Positions 1-8,874 of a DNA stretch of 64,000 nt are shown here, piece by piece (within the stretch, counting starts at the first letter, position 1; the number at the start of each line of letters is the position of its first letter). The stretch comes from Actinobacteria bacterium IMCC26207 (GTDB taxonomy: Bacteria > Actinomycetota > Acidimicrobiia > Acidimicrobiales > Microtrichaceae), in the NCBI GenBank assembly GCA_001025035.1, contig LCZK01000008.1, positions 280,960-344,959 on the forward strand, read 5' to 3'. The notes beneath the pieces are model-generated. The model was not told the origin of the DNA. It did no database searches and worked only from the letters and a program-made list of their open reading frames with translations. A program made the position numbers and the translations under genes.

Positions 1-373
1 CCTCACCACGAGGATCGTGATACACCTCTGCGGGGTCGTCCAAAGACAAGCCAAAGGCTTCAAGATTGATCGACATGTGCTCATTTGGCACCTCGATCAC
101 ATGATCAGCCCAGAGCCCCTCGTGTCGCAGTTCAAGCGAACTCGCAGACTTGGGCATGGCAACCTCATGCTCGATTACCGTTACGAGGGGACGGTCAGGG
201 CCAACCAAGCAAGCCCAGTACCAGACTCGGTTCAAGTTGGGGTAAAAGCCGATTCGAGCGTACCCACCCAAGGTCAAATCATCATTGAACCAGTCCATGT
301 AATAGGACTCATTCCACAATTCCGTGGAGTCAGGAAGATGGCGCTGTTCATCACGAGGATCAGGAGTGCTCAT
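1..373 (-). CDS. Uncharacterised protein, C-terminus cut off by window edge
   Basis: An open frame reads leftward from ATG at 373 to the window edge without a stop, giving 124 codons. A GGAG lies directly before the start. The product begins MSTPDPRDEQ and is rich in Trp and Tyr (NESYYMDWF, RVWYWACLVG), so it looks like a folded soluble domain with no signal peptide. It resembles uncharacterised actinobacterial proteins of the DUF7064/7065 kind, but that is a recollection of sequence style only. It is divergent from the SCP2 gene, with 114 bp between the starts. Function unknown. Confidence 0.7.
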   Translation of the reverse strand, partial: MSTPDPRDEQRHLPDSTELWNESYYMDWFNDDLTLGGYARIGFYPNLNRVWYWACLVGPDRPLVTVIEHEVAMPKSASSLELRHEGLWADHVIEVPNEHMSINLEAFGLSLDDPAEVYHDPRGE

Positions 374-487
374 CTCCAGAGTTTGTCAGGTGTCGCTTCC
401 AAACGCTGCCCCGACCGACCCCGCTGCCCTGACCTAATCGGCAGCCTGCATAGGGAGCAACTGCGTTCGGGTAACTAGGATGTCTAC

Positions 488-877
488 GTGGCGCAGTACT
501 TGAGCGAAGAATGGTTAGACCAAGCAGCGACGGCCCTAGCGGCCGATCCGGCAATAGCAGCAGCTACTGCCGAATCTGAGCTGATCATCTTGTACGAGGT
601 GACGGGTTCACCCACAGGAAAAACCACCTACAGCATCCAAATGGATCACGGCCAGACCTCACTTCGGATTGGGCCTGCAAAGGACGCTCAGGTGAGCTTT
701 GGAATGGACTACGACACGGCGGCTGCCATTGCTCAGGGTGAGCTTTCGGCTCAAGCCGCCTTTATGCAGGGTCGCCTGAAGTTGGGTGGCGATGTCTCTG
801 TATTGATCCGCCAACATGCATGCATTGACGGGTTGTCGGACGCGCTTGCTCCGCTTCGCGACGCCACCACCTACTAG
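488..877 (+). CDS. SCP2 sterol-binding domain protein
   Basis: This 129-aa protein starts at GTG. It has the alpha/beta pattern of the SCP2 (sterol carrier) family: a central strand region (ELIILYEVTG, TTYSIQMDHG), then VSFGMDYDTAAAIAQGELSAQAAFMQGRLKLGGD. The second part holds the family's typical 'A..G.l....a...G.l...Gd' helix near residues 75-105. Such proteins bind lipids or acyl chains in the cytosol and are common in actinobacteria that handle lipids. No signal peptide or membrane segment is visible. The ligand cannot be read from sequence. Confidence 0.8.
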   Translation: MAQYLSEEWLDQAATALAADPAIAAATAESELIILYEVTGSPTGKTTYSIQMDHGQTSLRIGPAKDAQVSFGMDYDTAAAIAQGELSAQAAFMQGRLKLGGDVSVLIRQHACIDGLSDALAPLRDATTY

Positions 878-914
878 TTCGCTCCCGAGTTCAAGAGGGC
901 TATTCAGCAGCTCG

Positions 915-2240
915 TCACCGAAGAGCAGTTCCAGAGATCACCGCTTGCAGACTCTGCAACGAGACGGGGTCCCTGAAGTAGGAGCCGTGATTTCTGAGGG
1001 GATTACCGAAACCCCCCTCGCCATCAACAAGGTTCGTTGCACCGAAATTAGGATCAGCCACATCCCAACCGAGCATCGAGTGCCCCAGAACCCCGGTTGC
1101 AATCGGGTCAACTCCCTCCTCCATGCTGAACACCGTGGAGTCTGATCCGGCACCGCCATGCAGGTGTAGCTGGGAAACATTTGACCGCAGCGAACCAGGG
1201 CTTCCAGCCAGAACTAGCCGATCAGCATCTAGGCCCGCTCCCGTGCCGGCAGCAACCGATGCCAAGTAGGCGCCGAGACTGTGACCGATCACCGTGATGT
1301 CCTGTGCACCCGAGCGGCGAAGAGAGGCAACAAAACTCTGCAAGGCCACGGCCCCCGCTAGGGCAGAACTCTGCGAGAACACCCCGGCGTTGAAGCCGGC
1401 CTGAAGCAGGTTGTTCGGTGGGTTATAGCCAAGCCATTGAATAGCTGCAGTGTCGGAATGACCCCGCTGCAGCCTTGCGGCGGGCAGATTCCTTGGGTCC
1501 GCAAAATCATTCGGATCAGTAGACACGCCTGGAACAAGGACCGTCACATGTCGGGCCTGGTCGAGTTGCCCAAAGACCTCGGCAACATGGCCACCTTCGG
1601 TGGTATCAAAGAACAGAAACTGCCGCTGCTCACCTGCCAAAGATTCCAACCAGCCCACCTTCTGATCGATCACTTGCAGCGGGTCAAAAGGTAAGAACCT
1701 GATCCCAGAAAGCAAACCCCCAACTAGTGACATGCTCAGCCACTCGGCCCGTTGAGCGCGCAGCAACTGCAACTCTGTGGCAATGGCCTGGCGATGAGCC
1801 TGATAGAGATTCTGCAAACCACCTTGCCCGGCTGCGTGCGCGACCGCCTGCGCGACCGCCTGTGGGACCGCCTGCGCGACCGCCTGTGCGGCCGCCTGCG
1901 AGGCTGTCTGTGCGGCCCCTCTCGAAGTGGTCGCTCCGCTCGCGGTCGACTGCAATTCGCTGCTGCTCGCTAAGCGTTGCTGCTGAGCTTGTCCTCGTAT
2001 CTGCTCGGCGCCAGATCTGAGCGCTGCTGCTACTTGCCGGAGGGATAGCTCATAGGACCGCCGCCACTCGCAGCGGAAGGTGACCGCCGCAGAGCCAGTC
2101 CAGCGGGTATCACGGACCTCCCCTGCGAGCACCCTGCTCACGCGATCCAAGCGGGCAGCTACTGCCACCAGATTTGCCGAATAGTGCTCCAACTCTTCTG
2201 GGTCTGCTCCAAGAACCTGTTGGGGAGCGCTGCTCGACAC
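915..2240 (-). CDS. WXG-like N-terminal domain fused to DUF1023 alpha/beta hydrolase
   Basis: This 441-aa protein has three parts. Residues 10-90 form a helical hairpin-like region with a W-T-G at 47-49, as in WXG100/ESX-type proteins. Residues 105-140 are an Ala/Gln/Val repeat (AQAVAQAVPQAVAQAV) encoded by short tandem DNA repeats near 1840-1910. Residues 200-440 are an alpha/beta hydrolase of DUF1023 type, with nucleophile elbow GHSLG (Ser321), an acidic candidate in EGVDPIA and a C-terminal His in NHGSYF. DUF1023 proteins with WXG-like heads are typical of actinobacteria and may be exported by type VII secretion. No ESX machinery gene is in the window, so export is inference. The substrate is unknown. 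Confidence 0.8.
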   Translation of the reverse strand: MSSSAPQQVLGADPEELEHYSANLVAVAARLDRVSRVLAGEVRDTRWTGSAAVTFRCEWRRSYELSLRQVAAALRSGAEQIRGQAQQQRLASSSELQSTASGATTSRGAAQTASQAAAQAVAQAVPQAVAQAVAHAAGQGGLQNLYQAHRQAIATELQLLRAQRAEWLSMSLVGGLLSGIRFLPFDPLQVIDQKVGWLESLAGEQRQFLFFDTTEGGHVAEVFGQLDQARHVTVLVPGVSTDPNDFADPRNLPAARLQRGHSDTAAIQWLGYNPPNNLLQAGFNAGVFSQSSALAGAVALQSFVASLRRSGAQDITVIGHSLGAYLASVAAGTGAGLDADRLVLAGSPGSLRSNVSQLHLHGGAGSDSTVFSMEEGVDPIATGVLGHSMLGWDVADPNFGATNLVDGEGGFGNPLRNHGSYFRDPVSLQSLQAVISGTALR

Positions 2241-2301
2241 AGCCCCAACCTAGGAATCAAGGCGCGACAGATCAATGGGGAACGCTCCCCCCTGCGCAGC
2301 C

Positions 2302-2337
2302 CCCTAGATCAGGCCCTAGACCAGGCCCTAGATCAGG
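2302..2337. repeat. 12-bp tandem repeat copying the mdh stop codon (3 copies)
   Basis: Three 12-bp units (ccctagatcagg, with one a/c change) lie at 2302, 2314 and 2326. Read on the minus strand, the unit at 2326 holds the mdh stop TAG. Because the period is a multiple of three, two more in-frame TAG codons follow. Confidence 0.9.
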
Positions 2338-3317
2338 CCAAGCTCTCGAACTGCGTCGCGTTCCTCAATCAATTCTCCTACCGAGGCATCGATGCGTCCG
2401 CGAGAGAACTCGTCAATCTCTAGGCCCTGCACAATTTCGTACTTCCCGTCCTTGCAGATGCACGGGAAGGAACTCATGAGCCCCTCGGGCACCCCATAGG
2501 AGCCGTCAGAAGGAACAGCCATCGAGACCCAATCGCCCTCGGGAGTTCCAAGATGCCAGTCGTGAATGTGCTCGATTGCAGCATTCGCTGCTGATGCTGC
2601 CGAGGAGAAGCCGCGAGCCTCAATCACTGCTGCGCCGCGCTTAGCGACTGTGGGAATGAACTCGCTCTCGACCCAAGCCTGATCATTGACCATCTCCGCT
2701 GCCTGACGCCCTGCAACCTCTGCGTGGAACAGGTCGGGGTACTGAGTAGTGGAATGATTTCCCCAGATGGTCATGCGGCGGATATCGGTAACGGGTGCAT
2801 GCACCTTTGCCGAGAGTTGTGCGATGGCACGGTTGTGGTCGAGCCGGGTCATTGCTGTGAATCGTCCGGGCTCAAGGCCAGCGGCATTACTCAGAGCAAT
2901 CAGCGAGTTGGTATTGGCCGGGTTTCCGACAACGAGAACCTTGACGTCCTTCAAAGCCGACCGCCCAAGCGCTGCGCCCTGAGGCTTGAAGATGCCACCA
3001 TTTGCAGTGAGCAAGTCCGAGCGCTCCATTCCAGCCTTTCGAGGCATGGCTCCTACGAGCAGTGCGGCGCCGACATCGCCAAATGCAACATCGGGGTCAT
3101 CCGTTTGAACAATCTCTTCAAGCAATGGGAACGCACAATCCTCAAGCTCCATGGCAACACCCTTGAGTGCCCCAAGCGCCGGAGTGATCTCTAGCATCTG
3201 CAGAATTACCGGCTGATCTTCGCCCAACATTGCGCCGCTAGCGATACGAAAAAGCAGTGAGTAACCGATCTGTCCGGCTGCGCCGGTAACGGCTACACGG
3301 ATTGGAGTCTTTGCCAC
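2328..3317 (-). CDS. mdh: Malate dehydrogenase
   Basis: This 329-aa enzyme is full length for the dimeric cytosolic-type MDH family. It oxidises malate to oxaloacetate with NAD(H) in the TCA cycle. The dinucleotide-binding loop TGAAGQIGY is near residue 11. The substrate-loop arginine region is [11 protein letters not shown]. Also present are the VVGNPANTN segment and catalytic His in [13 protein letters not shown]. The start is GTG at 3317, with AAGGA six bases upstream. It is a single gene between the ABC exporter operon and the DUF1023 gene. The last codons run into a 12-bp tandem repeat that multiplies the stop codon. Confidence 0.97.
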   Translation of the reverse strand: MAKTPIRVAVTGAAGQIGYSLLFRIASGAMLGEDQPVILQMLEITPALGALKGVAMELEDCAFPLLEEIVQTDDPDVAFGDVGAALLVGAMPRKAGMERSDLLTANGGIFKPQGAALGRSALKDVKVLVVGNPANTNSLIALSNAAGLEPGRFTAMTRLDHNRAIAQLSAKVHAPVTDIRRMTIWGNHSTTQYPDLFHAEVAGRQAAEMVNDQAWVESEFIPTVAKRGAAVIEARGFSSAASAANAAIEHIHDWHLGTPEGDWVSMAVPSDGSYGVPEGLMSSFPCICKDGKYEIVQGLEIDEFSRGRIDASVGELIEERDAVRELGLI

Positions 3318-3478
3318 GGTGGTTCCTTGCGGGTAGGTGGTCGAAACAAGATCGACCGATTCGAGGGACTGCGCGTTCGCGACAACTGAGCGAAGGCGTA
3401 GCTGAGGCTAGCGACCCGAGCGCATCGAAAGGAAACGCAGCCTGAAAAACCCACAAGAATCCAGCGGTTTTGGCTTGC

Positions 3479-5275
3479 TCAGGCAGCTCGGGTGTTGCCA
3501 ATCCAAGACTCGTAGAGCTTTCCGTAGACGCCGCCAACTGCGACAAGTTCTTGATGGGTGCCGATCTGCACGATCCGCCCGTCATCAACCACGATCACCA
3601 AATCCGCAGCCTCGGCAGTGGACAGGCGGTGCGCAATACTCACAGTGGTTCGGCCTTCGGACAGTTTGGCCAAGGCGTGCGAAAGTGCTCGCTCAGTCTC
3701 TGGGTCAACCGCCGATGTGGCTTCATCCAAAATGAGCAGCCCCGGGTCTGCAAGCTGGGCGCGGGCGAGTGCTACAAGCTGGCGCTCACCCACAGACAGA
3801 GCGTCACCGCGCTCCCCCACCTCGGTAGCTAAGCCCTCTGGCATGCTGTTGATCCACCAGTCCAGGTCGAGCGAGGCGAACGCCCGTTTGACATCTTCAT
3901 CAGTTGCCTCTGGCCGACCGAATCGCACATTTTCTAAAATCGTGGTTTCGAACAAGAAGCCGTCTTGGGCAACTAATCGCACTGCGCGAGCTCTGGAGTC
4001 GTGCGAGACCTCTCGCAGATCAATTCCGTCAAGCAGGATGTGCCCGTCTGTTGGATCAGCAAGTCGAGCAAGAAGCTTGGCGAACGAGGTTTTGCCCGAA
4101 CCTGTCTCTCCTACGATGGCAGCGTTGACTCCCGCTGATAGCTGCAAATCGATTCCGTGCAGAACCGGATGACCCGGCTCGTATTCAAACTTCACGCCAA
4201 CGGCAGACACAGATAGAGCACCAGCGGGCAACTCAATACCGGGGACCGGCTCTACAACATCGATGGGCTCATCAAGCAGGTTCAAGACTTTGCGCCATCC
4301 AGCAAGCGCCGTTTGGGTTTGATCAAGCACCTCGCCAATTTCTGCCACAGGCTGCACAACCATATTGGCAAGAAACACCACTGCAATCAGCGTGCCGGCC
4401 TGCAAGCCCCAACCTGGGCCCCACCACACGCCAACGCCCACAATTGCGGCCAGCGTCAGGCCGCTAAAGATGTCCGAAATTGGGAACATAATCGCAAAGA
4501 AGAAGCGTGCTTTGAGCTGCGCTCGGTACTGCCGGTCAATCGCTCCATGCAGACGCTTACGAGCCGCTGGTGCATCTGCATAGGCCCGGATCACGCGAAT
4601 TCCCATGACCGTCTCAGAAATCTCGGTAAGTGTGTCCGAGACTCGAGAACGCAGCGCGTCATAGGACTGCAGTTGGCGTCGCTGCACTGTCTTGAGGATG
4701 GGGATAATCGGAATCAGCACCAGAACCGTGAGAATTGCCAGTTGCCAGCTGTAGAGCGCAATCACCCCGACGGCCACAACGATGATGGTGAGGTTCACAA
4801 TCCAAGACACAGCACCCCAGGATGCAAACTGCGCAAGCGTTTCTATGTCGGAGGTCACTCTGGCAACCATGATTCCGCGACGTGACTCATTGTGATTGGC
4901 AACGCTCAGCTTGTGCACATGAGAAAACGCACGGGTTCGCAAGCCGAAAATCACATTCTCGGCCGTGACCATCAGGCGCATATACGTGAACCTGTTGAGC
5001 ACCGCGAACGCCACCATTGCTAGAGCGGCAATTGCGCACGTGGTGAGCACAAAGCTCCAGTTGAGGTCTCCATCGTTGATTCCCTTATCAAGAATCTGCT
5101 GAATCGCGATCGGGATAATCATCCGTCCAACGGCCATGACCAGAGCCATACCGATCGACACACCCAAACCAACTTTGAGTTCCGGTGTCGCGGCGATTCC
5201 TGCCTTGAGCACCTCGAGGGCTTTTACCTCGGCCGGGTCGAGTTCATCGCCTGGCAAATTACTCACGACGTTCAT
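3479..5275 (-). CDS. ABC exporter half-transporter, catalytic-site subunit
   Basis: This 598-aa type IV ABC exporter half has six membrane helices across about residues 38-330 and a C-terminal ATPase. Walker A is GETGSGKT (389-396) and Walker B ends LILDE (Glu518); the H-loop His is 549. The signature motif is degenerate: LSVGE (493-497) instead of LSGGQ. Its ATG overlaps the stop of the partner gene (ATGA), so the two are translationally coupled. With the 657-aa partner it should form a heterodimer with one normal and one crippled ATP site. Drug, lipid or peptide export is possible; the substrate is unknown. Confidence 0.92.
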   Translation of the reverse strand: MNVVSNLPGDELDPAEVKALEVLKAGIAATPELKVGLGVSIGMALVMAVGRMIIPIAIQQILDKGINDGDLNWSFVLTTCAIAALAMVAFAVLNRFTYMRLMVTAENVIFGLRTRAFSHVHKLSVANHNESRRGIMVARVTSDIETLAQFASWGAVSWIVNLTIIVVAVGVIALYSWQLAILTVLVLIPIIPILKTVQRRQLQSYDALRSRVSDTLTEISETVMGIRVIRAYADAPAARKRLHGAIDRQYRAQLKARFFFAIMFPISDIFSGLTLAAIVGVGVWWGPGWGLQAGTLIAVVFLANMVVQPVAEIGEVLDQTQTALAGWRKVLNLLDEPIDVVEPVPGIELPAGALSVSAVGVKFEYEPGHPVLHGIDLQLSAGVNAAIVGETGSGKTSFAKLLARLADPTDGHILLDGIDLREVSHDSRARAVRLVAQDGFLFETTILENVRFGRPEATDEDVKRAFASLDLDWWINSMPEGLATEVGERGDALSVGERQLVALARAQLADPGLLILDEATSAVDPETERALSHALAKLSEGRTTVSIAHRLSTAEAADLVIVVDDGRIVQIGTHQELVAVGGVYGKLYESWIGNTRAA

Positions 5276-7245
5276 TCGGTCACCTCATCCGGAGCAACGG
5301 GGTGGACCGGGTCGACCGGGTGCAGCACTGCTTCGCCCCAGGTTGCGTCGACTTCCAGATCTGCATCTTCTGCAAAGTGCCCGTCATGATCTTGAAGTTC
5401 TTCAGACTCGTAAGCAGTTACCAGCGCTGCATACTCCGGGTCGGCCAAGAGTTCCTGGTGTGTTCCTTCGCCTCGAATCCTTCCGTCCTCAAGGTGAACA
5501 ATTTTGTCAGCCAGCAAAATGGTGGAGAGGCGATGCGCCACAATCAGCATCGTCGTGTCGCTATTGCGAAGCCCAGCCAAGATCTGGGCCTCGATCACCG
5601 GATCAACCGCCGAGGTTGCATCGTCGAGCAGGAGCACCCGCGGTTCGCCAGCCAAGGCTCGCGCCAGAGCTACCCGCTGACGCTGGCCGCCAGAAAGAGT
5701 CACTCCACGCTCACCAAGAATCGTCTCTTGAGCCTTCGGGAGCTTGGCCACGAACTTGCCTGCGCGAGAACGATCGAGCGCATCATCGAGCTGTTCTTGA
5801 GTCAACTCCCGGCCCATTGAGACGTTGTCAGAAATGCTCGAGGCAAACAAGAAACTCTCTTGAAATGCAACCGAGACTGCTGACCGCAGCTCATCAGGGT
5901 TGAGCTCCGCGATAGGAACACCCCCGAGCAGTATCTGCCCGGAGCTGGGTTCATCGAGACGCATCATGAGATTTGTCAGTGTTGACCTGCCCGAGCCAGT
6001 TGAACCAACTAGCGCCACGGTTTGACCGGCCGGCGCAGTAAATGTCACACCGGACAACACGGACGTCTCGCCGTACTCAAACGAGACCGCACTCATCTCT
6101 ACAGCTAGCGGACCATCGGGCAATGCAGATGTACTTAGCTCGTCGGTGCTGCCGGCGGCACTCACCTGTGCCTGCGCCGCAGCGTCAACTGGCTCATCAA
6201 GCAGTGCGTCCACACGCTCAATCGAAACCACCGAGCGCGGCATGGACTCAAACATGAATCCGACTATTCGCATGGGGAAGGCCAACCAGCCAAACAGCGC
6301 AACCGCCTGAACGAGTTGCCCCACGGTGGCCTCGTCGTGATCAACCTGCCAAGCCCCCACCAGCAACAGCGCAATGATTCCTAGGTTAGGCAGAAGATCA
6401 ATAAGCGGCTGAAAGACCGAGGTCATGTTCGCCACAACGAGCCGATCAGTGCGTAGTTGGTTCGCAGCTGCCTGAAAGCGCAGGTCCTCATCGCCTTCAC
6501 GGCCGAGAGTCTTGACAACTAACGCTCCGTCAAAACTCTCGTGCGCAATCGACGAGACCTGACCCAATCGGGCCTGCACCTGCGCCGCTGGCTCGTTCAC
6601 CTTGTTGGTGTAGTAGCGGCTCAGAAACGCTAACGCAGGAAACAGCACTAGGGCAACGAGTGCAAACGACGGGTCAGCAGTAAACAAACTCACCAACGAG
6701 AACGCTGCAAGTGCAATCACACCCACAGAGAACGGCAGAGGCATCAGGAGTTGCGTTCCTGTGGTGATATCTACGTCGGCGTTGGCAAGCAGTTCGCCCG
6801 TAGGGTGACGGCGATATGCAGACATTGGCATGACGAGCAGACGGTCAGTCACCTCGGCTCGCAACGTGGCCTGTGCACGGGTTTCGGTCAGAGACCCAAA
6901 CCAACGGCGGATTACAACCGACAGGCCTCGCAGAAAAGCGATGATAAACAGCGCTGCAACGGCCATCCAGACAGTCGAGGCCGAGACCCCGCCCTCGAAG
7001 GCAGGCTCAATGACCTCGTCAGTAATGTGACCCAAAATATAGGTAGCAGCAACGACTAACAGGGCCCAACTCACGCCACCCAAGAGGGACATAAAGAACG
7101 AGGATGGGTGCATCCGCACAAATCTTGCGATGAGCGCCAAACCTTGACGAGTAGGCGATGCAGCCTTCTCGTCAAGGTTTGAGTCAGTCACTTGTGGAAT
7201 CTCGTCCTCGGGGGGCGCCTCAGAAGAGTGAGAGAGTGCTGTCAC
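5272..7245 (-). CDS. ABC exporter half-transporter, degenerate-site subunit
   Basis: This 657-aa partner has a transmembrane domain (about 50-335) and an ATPase domain (about 380-610). Its Walker A reads GSTGSGRS (414-421), with Arg in place of the invariant Lys. Walker B ends LLLDD (541-542), with Asp in place of the catalytic Glu. The signature is a perfect LSGGQ (517-521) and the H-loop His571 is kept. This is the mirror of the 598-aa subunit, as in known heterodimeric exporters such as TM287/288 and BmrCD. The C-terminal 45 residues are acidic. The GTG start overlaps the stop of the aldehyde dehydrogenase gene (GTGA), so all three genes form one operon. Confidence 0.92.
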   Translation of the reverse strand: MTALSHSSEAPPEDEIPQVTDSNLDEKAASPTRQGLALIARFVRMHPSSFFMSLLGGVSWALLVVAATYILGHITDEVIEPAFEGGVSASTVWMAVAALFIIAFLRGLSVVIRRWFGSLTETRAQATLRAEVTDRLLVMPMSAYRRHPTGELLANADVDITTGTQLLMPLPFSVGVIALAAFSLVSLFTADPSFALVALVLFPALAFLSRYYTNKVNEPAAQVQARLGQVSSIAHESFDGALVVKTLGREGDEDLRFQAAANQLRTDRLVVANMTSVFQPLIDLLPNLGIIALLLVGAWQVDHDEATVGQLVQAVALFGWLAFPMRIVGFMFESMPRSVVSIERVDALLDEPVDAAAQAQVSAAGSTDELSTSALPDGPLAVEMSAVSFEYGETSVLSGVTFTAPAGQTVALVGSTGSGRSTLTNLMMRLDEPSSGQILLGGVPIAELNPDELRSAVSVAFQESFLFASSISDNVSMGRELTQEQLDDALDRSRAGKFVAKLPKAQETILGERGVTLSGGQRQRVALARALAGEPRVLLLDDATSAVDPVIEAQILAGLRNSDTTMLIVAHRLSTILLADKIVHLEDGRIRGEGTHQELLADPEYAALVTAYESEELQDHDGHFAEDADLEVDATWGEAVLHPVDPVHPVAPDEVTE

Positions 7246-8678
7246 CCGGGGAGCTGCAACGACTTCGTCTCGAGGAACTCCTCAAGGCCCCAGCGGCCGC
7301 GCTCACGGGTATTGCCCGACTGCTTGTAGCCACCAAATGGTGCCACGGCATTAAAGCCGCCGCTATTGACGTCTACAGAGCCAGTACGCATGCGCCGAGC
7401 GAATGCAATGGCTCGCTCGTCGCTGCCAGACTGCACGGCGCCGTGCAATCCGTAGATGGTTCCGTTTGCAATCGCTGCGGCATTGTCTTCGTCGGTGTAG
7501 GTCAAGATGGACAACACGGGACCAAAGATCTCTTCTTGGGCGATTGCCATATCTGGGGTGACGTCAACAAAGACTGTTGGGTTGACGTAGAAGCCCTTCT
7601 CGAATCCTTCGGGCTGCCCTGGGCCGCCGAGTGCGAGGGTCGCTCCTTCGTCGATGCCCTTTTGGATGTACGCGTTCACGCGATCCTGATGCGCCTTTGA
7701 TGACATTGGCCCAAGGGCATGAAAAATATCTGGCTCATCTGCCTTGGGGTCAACCAGTTTCATGAGTGCTGCCTCTGCAAGAAGTGCATCTATGAACTCA
7801 TCCTTGCGGGACTCGGGCACAAGAACCCGAGTGAGTGCCGAACAGGTCTGACCACTATTGAGGAAAGCCGCAAACAGTGCGCCCATTGCAACTGTTGCTG
7901 GGTCTGCATCGTCAAGGATCACGTTGGCTGACTTACCACCGAGTTCTAGACCAACGCGCTTGACTGTGGCGGCACCAGCCTTGACCACTTCGGCGCCCGA
8001 GCGACCCGAACCTGTAAAAGAGACCATGTCGACATCGGGGTGCGAGGAGATTGCTGCGCCCACCTCTGGTCCGGAACCGACCACCATGTTGAACACGCCT
8101 GCGGGCAGGCCGGACTCGGCGATGACTTCGGCCAGAATGTAGGCATTGAGAGGAGTGATCTCGGATGGCTTCAGCACAATGGTGCAACCCGCTGCGAGCG
8201 CTGGTGCCACCTTGCAGATGATGAGGTAGAGCGGGTAGTTCCAAGGTGTAATTGCACCGACCACGCCGATTGGCTCAGAGATCACCAGAGAGTTTCCGAC
8301 TGTTTCTTCCCACTCGTAGGCCTCAATCAGGGCCGCAAAGCTCTCCCACTCTCCAAGCGACAGCCCAGCCTGCACCATTTGGGCAAACGCCTTTGGCGAG
8401 CCAACTTCGGCAGAGATGGTGTCTGCAATCTCTTCGAACCGAACAGCAAGTCCGGTGCCAATATCTCGCAAGTATTTGGCACGAATATCAATCGGGGTAG
8501 CGGCCCAAGAATCAAACGCTGCCCTAGCGGCGGCTACCGCTTTATCGACATCGGCAGCAGTTCCCATCGGCACCTGCGCAATGATCTCTTCAGTAGCTGA
8601 ATCAATGACATTTTCGGTAGCGGTTCCGGTTGAAGGAACCCATTCTCCGTTGATATAGAGCTTGTCGTGAACCTTCAT
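7242..8678 (-). CDS. NAD(P)-dependent aldehyde dehydrogenase
   Basis: This 478-aa member of the ALDH superfamily should oxidise an aldehyde to the acid. The catalytic Cys279 sits in NSGQTCSALTR, the general base Glu245 in LELGGKS and the oxyanion Asn147 in PWNYP. The C-terminal block PFGGYKQSGNTRERG is also family-typical. It is the first gene of a three-gene operon with the ABC exporter. The start lies 41 bp downstream of a 7-6-7 inverted repeat that looks like a TetR operator, so induction by a small molecule is plausible. The substrate is not readable from sequence. Confidence 0.95.
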   Translation of the reverse strand: MKVHDKLYINGEWVPSTGTATENVIDSATEEIIAQVPMGTAADVDKAVAAARAAFDSWAATPIDIRAKYLRDIGTGLAVRFEEIADTISAEVGSPKAFAQMVQAGLSLGEWESFAALIEAYEWEETVGNSLVISEPIGVVGAITPWNYPLYLIICKVAPALAAGCTIVLKPSEITPLNAYILAEVIAESGLPAGVFNMVVGSGPEVGAAISSHPDVDMVSFTGSGRSGAEVVKAGAATVKRVGLELGGKSANVILDDADPATVAMGALFAAFLNSGQTCSALTRVLVPESRKDEFIDALLAEAALMKLVDPKADEPDIFHALGPMSSKAHQDRVNAYIQKGIDEGATLALGGPGQPEGFEKGFYVNPTVFVDVTPDMAIAQEEIFGPVLSILTYTDEDNAAAIANGTIYGLHGAVQSGSDERAIAFARRMRTGSVDVNSGGFNAVAPFGGYKQSGNTRERGRWGLEEFLETKSLQLPG

Positions 8679-8719
8679 CTGTCCCCCTGAGGTACGTGTG
8701 CGATTGCGGCGAGAAGTGC

Positions 8720-8739
8720 ACTTGACCGTCTAGTCAAGT
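8720..8739. promoter_or_regulatory. TetR-type operator palindrome
   Basis: The sequence acttgac-cgtcta-gtcaagt is a perfect 7-bp inverted repeat with a 6-bp spacer. It lies 41 bp upstream of the aldehyde dehydrogenase/ABC exporter operon. Its form (TTGAC...GTCAA) is typical of actinobacterial TetR-family operators. No TetR gene is in the window. Confidence 0.6.
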
Positions 8740-8803
8740 CCCCAGATGTTACCGCGGCCCAAAGGGTGCCGCATCGCGGAGGTAGGTGACATCAGTCGGA
8801 CTA

Positions 8804-8827
8804 GGGCTTGCCCGCGGGACCAAGCCC
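8804..8827. other. Stem-loop in divergent intergenic region
   Basis: GGGCTTG (8804-8810) pairs with CAAGCCC (8821-8827) across a 10-base loop. A second short palindrome, TGTCG-G-CGACA, lies at 8846-8856, just before the protease start. Either could be an operator or leader structure; no T-run follows, so a terminator is unlikely. Confidence 0.35.
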
Positions 8828-8874
8828 CCAATATTCCTAAGGGGTTGTCGGCGACAGGGGGCTAGCCTTATGAG

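Noticed and set aside
1727..2020. Plus-strand frame with PPARPPVGPPARPP repeats
   Set aside because: Antisense of the Ala/Gln hinge of the DUF1023 protein.
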